Shown here one piece after another: positions 57,601 through 64,000 of a stretch of DNA of 64,000 nt; position 1 is the stretch's first letter; the number at the start of each line of letters is the position of its first letter. Location: contig JABANP010000066.1 in the NCBI GenBank assembly GCA_013115135.1, positions 62,001 to 126,000 of the forward strand. The letters are read 5' to 3'. This stretch comes from Perkinsus olseni (Eukaryota; Perkinsozoa; Perkinsida; Perkinsidae). A program made the translations under genes and the position numbers. Under the pieces are notes generated by a model. That model was not told where the DNA came from. It saw only the letters and a program-made list of their open reading frames with translations, and ran no database searches.

Positions 57601-60600
57601 TCGCGAAGGGGGTTGCAGAGGCTCGGATTTCAGAGGAGTGCGGAGGCCCTGACGAGTGCCAGAGATGGATTGATGGCCAGGGTGAAAGGGCTGGAGATTC
57701 AGCTTAAGGGTAAGGGAATGCTAGCTTGGCCCCCTAGCTGAGCACATCGGCAAGAGTCTAAGCCGGAACCGGCGTTAGACTATAAACTCAGACACACGCC
57801 TGGACTCGAAGGCCACCCTTCTCCGGTCGTTCAGTCTTTTGGGGTGCACCCCGTGGCCGGCGGTCGAGGGAATCTTAGCTGCAAGCGGGTATTCTCAGGT
57901 TATGAGGAGGAGAGGGAGTCTAGCCGATCCGAGAGGGGGCGGATGGAGGAAGAGGCTGAGAAATTGAAGGCGTCGCTGGACGAGGTCCGGAAGGAAAACG
58001 AGCGACAAGTAGGCCTGCCGCCAAGGCCTCCTCGCCGAGGGACTCCTCGGTGCCGATCCCGGCCCAGGCAAAGGAGGCCGCCGACAGCCTTGATGAAGCT
58101 ATGGCGAAGATGGAAAGGGAGAGGCAGGAGCTGACAAGCGATAAGGTCGGGGGTCCAATCGGTCGGGGGTCCGAGCGGTTGCCCCAGGCGACTCTCCAGA
58201 AGGAGATCGACGAGGCCAGAGTCCGTTTGGAGGTATCCGAGGAGCAACTGCGAGAGGCCCAGGAAGTGATGACCTTGCAAGGAGCGGTTCCAGGGCTGCG
58301 GTTGATCAGATAGCGGAGCGTACGAAGGTTGATAATGAGAAGGTGGTAGAGTCATTGAGGAGTCAACTTGGCAGCCTGCGCGAGGTGGGAGGTCGGGAAA
58401 GTGTCGCCAGGGAGGCAGCTGATTGCAGGAACACGCGAGATCAGCTGACGAAATGAACGGCAGTCATCAAAAGGAAGTTGAGACTCTCACTTCTACTGTG
58501 GATGCTCTGGAGACTAAGGTAGCTCCCTGCTCCCCGCCACAAGATTGGCAGCGCCCTTCATGGTCTACAGCTTCACCACTTAGATACGAGACATGAAGGT
58601 TGCTGAGGAGAAGGGAGAGAAGGCTGATGACGAGCAGAGAAGTGGGAAGCTTTTAATACTCGAAGCCTTCGGGCAGTAGCTTCCGTCTTGGGCGATGGTA
58701 CCTCAGCCGTTGAGGATGACTGCACTCGGTTCTGTCGCAGGGAAACTGCAGAGCGAATTAGAAGAGCTGGAGAGGAGATCTGCGGAGCGCGAGGCCGAGT
58801 TGGAGCAAGAGGTAGCGGAGATGTCTCGCCAGTTGCAGGCGATGGAGGAGGAGCTACAGGAGAAGGCCTCCGACCTCGTAAGCCTGACTGGCGGCTGTGC
58901 GCCTCGGATCTCAATAACGGACTTCTTTTGCAGGCCAGCACAGTGGGTAGGCTGGAAGAGCAGACGGCTCTGTGTGATGAAGCGAAGCGAGAGTTGTCCA
59001 CTGAGAGGACGGAGCGAGTGGGGGCCACTCGCTAGCTTCGATCAACCGATGGTAATCACAGGTCGCGGTGGAAGAGCGCTCACAGAAGACCGAGGCGGAA
59101 CTACAGGAGGTGAGGTTGGCGACTTGGTGATGAGGAATTAGTCGAGATCTATAGTGTTGGGAGGACGCGTCTGGCGTTGGATCTCGTGCGTTGTGGCGTA
59201 TATAGGGCTGAGACAAGAGGGAAACAGCCTGGCACTCGCTCAAGATCTTTCTTTCTTTGAAATGAAGAAGGTTGCTCTCCGCCTAGGTGATGGCACGGGT
59301 GGAGGAGGCCGATCGGAAGGTGTCGGATCTCGAAGAGGCGCTGAAACGAGTTCTCAGCGAAAAAGTGAGCTCCGCCCCGGCTGGCGACGTTATCGAACCT
59401 TACGTCTCTCCAAGGCCCAGCTGTTGGAAGAAAATGTTGCACTAGGGGAGCGCATCGGCGCGTTCGAGGAGTCCTCTGCTGGGGAGGAGGCATTAGTCTC
59501 ACAGCTGAGTGAGTTGGGGGTTTTACGGTATGGGTAATAAATACGTGACAGATGAGGCCAAGGCTCAACTGCAGAGCCTTCAGGCTGATAATCAGAAACA
59601 GGTGGAGCGGATGGAGGAACTCAGCGCGTCCAAGAAGGCCTTGGCTGATGTGAGCAAGCAACCGGCTTTCAACAGCAACCTTGATCTTTTGTGCGACGGG
59701 CTCGGTCTCCTTAGGACATATGGAAGCAAGAGGTCTGTTTGAAGGAGGCTCAGGAGGGCAGGCAGAAAGCCGAGACTGCCCTACGTAGTGGCTGGTTTCA
59801 GAGAGATCCGTAGGCTGCATGGTCCCTCAGATAAGGTCGAGGCTGAGCTGACCTCCTCGAGGGCTCAACTGGAGGAGATGTCGGCAAGAGCGGCAGGCGG
59901 TGTGGACGCACTGGAAGACCTCCAAGGTGAGCCGCCATGGCGGATGCAACCGGTAGAACTCGATTGATTCGTCAGAAGAGGTGCGAGGAGCTGGAGAGGG
60001 CGTTGAGGGAGGCTTCGGCTGCCAGTGACGGCCGGGAGCAGGAGATGTCTCAAGTAAGCCGGATGTCGGGCTCCGTGTCCACCGGCTGGCGGTCTATAAG
60101 CGGCCTGAACGATGCGTCCTGATCAGGCCAGTGGCTATGTATGTCTCTCTTTCACTTAGGAATGTTCCCGGCTAAGGGAGGCCATTGCGGAGATGGAGGG
60201 GCAGTTGACGGAGGCGATCAGACTCTCAGGTGGGGCAGTCCCCAGCGACATGTTTTCACTCTCATGGCGTTCAGAGGAGAAATCAGAGGAGATGAAGTCC
60301 CTTCAGAAGACGATTGATACGCTACGGGAGGCTGTCCATCACGGGGAAGGCGAGAAGAAGGCAGGGCTATTGTTAGCAGTATTTAGCGAAATGGTTGATC
60401 GATTCTGGACTTGGCCAATACTTGAGTCACTGTTGTGATTGCCTTCCGTTCGAGGCTTGGTTCCCTAAGGAACCTAACCACACTGACCCCCACATTTGTT
60501 GGCGACAATTGCGGCTTTCTCGGCCGTCTTGTTCTCGGGGGAGGGCGTGGTACGCGGTGCATCTCAGGCTCTGAAGAAGAGCATTGACGAAGTTCGATCC

Positions 60601-62560
60601 GTGGTCGAGGGGAAAGTGTCGGCCTTGGCCACTCTCGAAAATCAGATTGGTGTGACTGCCTCGGAGTGGATTGGGCCAACCGACAGCAATGACGCATTTG
60701 TAGGTAAGTTGAAGTCCAAGTTGGCGGAGGAAGATGCCCTCCAAAGAGAACTCTGTAAGGAGCTTGAGGAGGCCCGACAAGAGATAGGGTTACTCAAGGT
60801 GGCTCCTCGGTGCTTCGGCCGGCTGTTGAGGGGGCTCCTTCTCAGGGCCAAGCTGAGATCGATGCAGCTCTCCGCGAGGAAGTTGCAGGGCTGCGGGAGG
60901 AAGCAGACGCTGCGAGAGAACATATTGGTGGGGAGAAAGTGGCTCATGGTGGCTCCTGAGTTGTTCCTAACGTTAGCTGATCTGAATCGACAACTCAAGG
61001 AGGCGCAGGATGAGATCTCCAGGCTCACGGAGGCGATGAGGGAACTCGAGGGCTCGATAGAGGCTCGAGAGGTGCGTATTCCTGATGAAGGGAGCGGGCA
61101 ACTGCTGGTCTCAGGCGTCGTCTGATGAGCTCATTACTGAGCAGCGGGAGAGCCACGCGGCGACCGTACAGAAGCTAGAAGAGGTCGGACCTTGGGTGGC
61201 GCGTGAGTTGCTCGTTCAGTGTTACTGGGGCTTTCAGGATAAACGGGCGACTGAGGTCATCGTCAAGGAGCGCGGGATGGAGATAGCAAGGCTCGAGGAG
61301 CTACTCAAGTCCGCGGAGGGCGCCTCTGGTAGGGAATAGCAGTTTGAGCCAGGCTGATGCCTGTCCCTCAGAGGACCTCAAGGGGTCGTTGGAGAGCTTG
61401 CAGCGGCGGCTTAGTGAGGCGACCGAGCGCGAGGCGGCGAATGAAGCTAAACTGGTGGGGAGGGTTGAGGGTTTTGAGATCTTGCGCTAGTGCCTTGTGA
61501 AATGTGCCGTTCCTAGGTGGCCTCGAGGGATGAATGCGAAGCTCTGCAGCGGTCCGTAGCGGAGCTGGAAGTATCGAAGGAGAGGCTGGCCGAGGAGGCC
61601 AGGCGTGGGGCCGAGGTGGAAGAGAAATACAACCTGGTAGCATCATAGCGTTTTTCCGAATCGCTCGCGACTATGTCGTGTATGCAGCTGAAGGCATCGG
61701 AAGAGCTGCTAGCCGAGAGAGAGCGTGAGCTAGAAGAGCGAGAGGCTTCTCTGGCCGAGGGTTGAGGTAGGAGCTCTGAACATGGCTGCGCACGAGTTGA
61801 GTGAGTCACTCGGAGCGACTCGACTCTTTGTACTTAGGAACACTGCCCGGAGGGGGAAGACTTTACACACGACGAAGCTGCTCCCGAGTAGGGGCCTGAC
61901 TGCTTTGCGGACCTGGCTATACGCGGCTGTGTGCTGAGCCGAGCGAATGGGTTCCTCGTGGTCCCTTTTGGGTAGGTGACCTGTTATTCAGGGGAGAGCA
62001 TCAGGCTGATATCGACGTCCAGCTGCGGATCGCTGAGACCGAGCATGAACTCTTGGTGAAGCTGGAGGAGACCGAGAAGGTGGGCGAGTATCCAAGGCTG
62101 ATTCATGTTCTTCATGCTTGGCCATGCCGATAGAAACCGGGCTTTGTATGGAGCATGATAGTCGTTCAGGACCTCGCCGATGAGAAGACGGCTACCTCGG
62201 CGTTAACGAATAGAATTCGTGAGCTTGAAACGAGGGAATCAGAGCTTTTACGGCAGCTGGACGCACAGCAGGTGATGGGGACACTCGTACTCTTCGCCGA
62301 ATTGAGACCGCTCAAGGCCTGGGATATCGGAACTGCATGTTCAAGAGGCTCTCTCCAGGTGTCCCGAGCGGAGTTCGATGAAAGAGCGGCACAAGTTGAT
62401 CAGCTTGTCGAGGAGCGCAAGGTGAACCACTGGACTTGCGCTAGGTGAGCTCCTTCCTGCATGGCACTATGCTTGCCTACTTAGGCACTGATGGCAAGAA
62501 TAGAAGAGATCGAAACCGCCGGTCCTGGCGCGAGTCAGCCAAACAGCCGGGTCGCCCATG
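54698..62560 (+). CDS. Long coiled-coil protein, many short exons
   Basis: A plausible start at 54,698 gives MAITSEVSSSTPREVFDPSD. Exons of about 60-350 nt then encode charged heptad repeats: YQTLEESFTGLVAGLKRLDN, EEAEKLKASLDEVRKENER, LQKEIDEARVRLEVSEEQL, ELEERSAEREAELEQEVAEM-like stretches near 58,770, LNRQLKEAQDEISRLTEAM, and LADEKTATSALTNRIRELET near 62,170. The last coiled-coil exon I accept (MARIEEIETAGPGASQ) ends near 62,560. Glu, Lys, Leu and Arg dominate, with hardly any Trp or Cys. Total length is probably near 1,800-2,000 residues. Such proteins are structural, as in centrosomal, flagellar-root or membrane-tethering scaffolds, but sequence alone cannot choose among these. The 3' end is uncertain; exons at 62,600-63,000 and the next domain could belong to the same gene. 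Confidence 0.65.
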
Positions 62561-63069
62561 GTAGTAGCATGGGTGCGACGATGCCGTGCTACCACACGAT
62601 ACTGTCGGGGAATGGATCTTGGTCCGTGCTCCCACCTCGTCGAGTCCTCATGCGCGAGTGATTTATCGATTTCCAGCCGGCCGTGCAGGAAGGCGAGGAA
62701 TCTGCCAAGGTTCGGCGTGCCTCCGACCCAACTAAGTGAGTAAAGGGCTCGGGGTTGGATCGAACGCTCTTCCTCAAGTCTGACGCTTCGCACGGAGCCT
62801 TCAGCTCCACCTGTTCTCTACGAGCCTGCAAGAATCGGAGCACCTCTGTGTTATCGGGGTAGATGTCCATGGCGGTGAGCCCCGTTCAAGGACCCTCATC
62901 AACTTACCCTCGGCGAGTGTTGTCGACAATTCCCAATATTTACTTAGCTGAGACGCTTGAATAATTCAGTCAGCATCGAGTTCCTGCTCAACTGGGCGGA
63001 TCTGCAAATGATAACGGGCAGGTTCTGATCAGTTTATCATCAGGTCCCGAGCCTCCCTCCACAGCCTCG

Positions 63070-64000
63070 GCTTTTTCTCCGGCAATCTCTCGTCAAACCT
63101 CACTCTATCGACGGACGGCATGAGGATCGAGTACGACTGTGGCACGGCAGCTAAGGACGAGGCCATGTGCGGCGTCGTCATGACTGACCGACCTCTTCCT
63201 TATGATACCTCTTTCGGGTAACAACCCGACAGGCATCAGTGATAATACGGCCCCTGGCGCCCAGAGATGCTGGCCTGATCGACTCACAGGGGCTCCTATA
63301 TACTCTGTCTGAGGTACTACTTCGAGATCACGATTCTTGCGGGCGCTGGAGAGTCCACGGAATACTCGGACGGGCTCACATTGGGGGTAACCACAACACG
63401 ACCTGAGGAAGTACATGGTGGGGCATTGTGGATCATTCGGAAAGCCGGCTGGCTTGCCATTCACTTTCCTCTGAGGTCCGCGGCGGCTCTGATGCACCCT
63501 CGTCGTGTGATGAGATACCGGAGACATGGGCTGTTGGGTTCGACGGTCAAGTGTGGGACCCGGTAGTAAGGGAGAGGGCTCCGCTTCTCATCACCTTGCA
63601 GATACTCAATGACTGGTCCGCCTGTAATTGGTGTGCCAAGGACCTAAAAGAAGGTAAGACTGGGAAATATCTGGCGGGGGGCGCTGCGCCCAGTGACGTT
63701 TCACAGTGGAGGTCGTCACGGCTAGTAGCCCCGCTCGGTCCTACTGCCGTGAGCGGGTCATGGTTATCATTTTGCGTTTGAGGGTTCGCTGAGTCGCTAT
63801 GAAGATGAGGCTCTTCGTAAAGAGGCTCCAGTCAGAGTGTTCAAACCTTGCTGAGGGAGCTTCTCGGCTTGGCTCAGGCTGGCGTGGCTCTCTGATGTAG
63901 AGTTTATTGTCACTGCAACCAGTGACATTGCGCATCCGATGCGCATAAGGCCAGATCTCACCCTCTTGCCGCTTCAGGCCAGAAGGTTGGGCTTCTAGTC
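63070..64000 (+). CDS. NHR/SPRY-like domain protein, 3' truncated by window
   Basis: An exon before a GTAACAACC donor at about 63,219 reads GFFSGNLSSNLTLSTDGMRI, then CGVVMTDRPLPYDTSF. The next exon begins at an AG|GTACTACTTC acceptor near 63,322 and reads YYFEITILAGAGESTEYSDG then LTLGVTTTRPEE. A third reads CDEIPETWAVGFDGQVWDPV, and a fourth ILNDWSACNWCAKDLKEG. The order 'V-TDRPL ... YFE--I ... SDGL--GVTT-P ... WAVGFDGQ-WD' is that of a neuralized-homology or SPRY-related beta-sandwich used for protein binding. The start lies upstream of 63,070 and the end is beyond the window. It could be the C-terminal domain of the preceding coiled-coil gene or a separate gene. Confidence 0.55.

Noticed and set aside
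1..64000. A mitochondrial or plastid genome origin, suggested by the frame breaks.
   Set aside because: Spliceosomal-type introns, nuclear gene content and near-balanced GC content argue for nuclear DNA.
1..64000. CRISPR arrays, bacterial operons or insertion sequences.
   Set aside because: No regularly spaced identical repeats, no transposase motifs and no terminal inverted repeats were seen.

Overview
The window is nuclear DNA from a protist eukaryote with compact, intron-rich genes. Introns are mostly 40-60 nt with GT...AG ends, some genes are single-exon, and spacing between genes is short. The gene set (class III adenylate cyclase with a multi-membrane N-terminus, tandem AAAP amino-acid transporters, an atypical SLC25 carrier, a membrane TIR-like protein, a giant secreted repeat protein) suggests an alveolate. 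A perkinsid (Perkinsus-like) genome is my best guess; this is inference from protein style and was not confirmed by any search.

Layout. 1-10,664 (+): 3' part of a very large, many-exon secreted or surface protein with a recurring 'P-x-G-F-x-F ... C' signature and a hydrophobic C-terminal tail. 11,342-12,063 (-): small Gly/Tyr/Asn-rich protein with a mitochondrial-looking N-terminus. 12,276 to about 16,100 (-): membrane adenylate cyclase. 16,862-20,200 (-): two tandem AAAP transporters, each followed by the same short DNA element. 20,570-22,107 (-): a small unknown ORF and an SNM1/DCLRE1-type nuclease. 22,604-23,578 (-): SLC25-like carrier, divergent from a SLC13/DASS anion transporter at 24,564-26,213 (+). 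27,314-28,807 (+): single-exon membrane TIR-like protein. 28,879-30,995 (+): one small and one larger uncharacterised gene. 31,345-33,196 (-): CAMK-like kinase. 33,533-40,593 (-): formin. 40,958 to about 42,420 (-): HemK/PrmC-type glutamine methyltransferase. 42,634-49,876 (-): UTP10/HEATR1 ribosome-biogenesis factor. 51,048-52,417 (+): PHYHD1-like dioxygenase. 52,939-54,503 (+): 3-ketodihydrosphingosine reductase. 54,698 to about 62,560 (+): long coiled-coil protein. About 63,070-64,000 (+): NHR/SPRY-like domain, cut by the window end.

The genes do not form one pathway. They mix housekeeping functions (rRNA processing, release-factor or protein-glutamine methylation, sphingolipid synthesis, DNA repair), membrane transport, cAMP signalling and actin dynamics. 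Two genome-wide signals stand out. First, introns are very often followed by an exon that starts GTAC or GTAT, so 'GTA' tends to occur at both intron boundaries. Second, several conserved genes carry apparent single-base insertions (one apparent deletion), often in short homopolymers. Exon coordinates in the multi-exon genes are approximate unless splice sites are stated.
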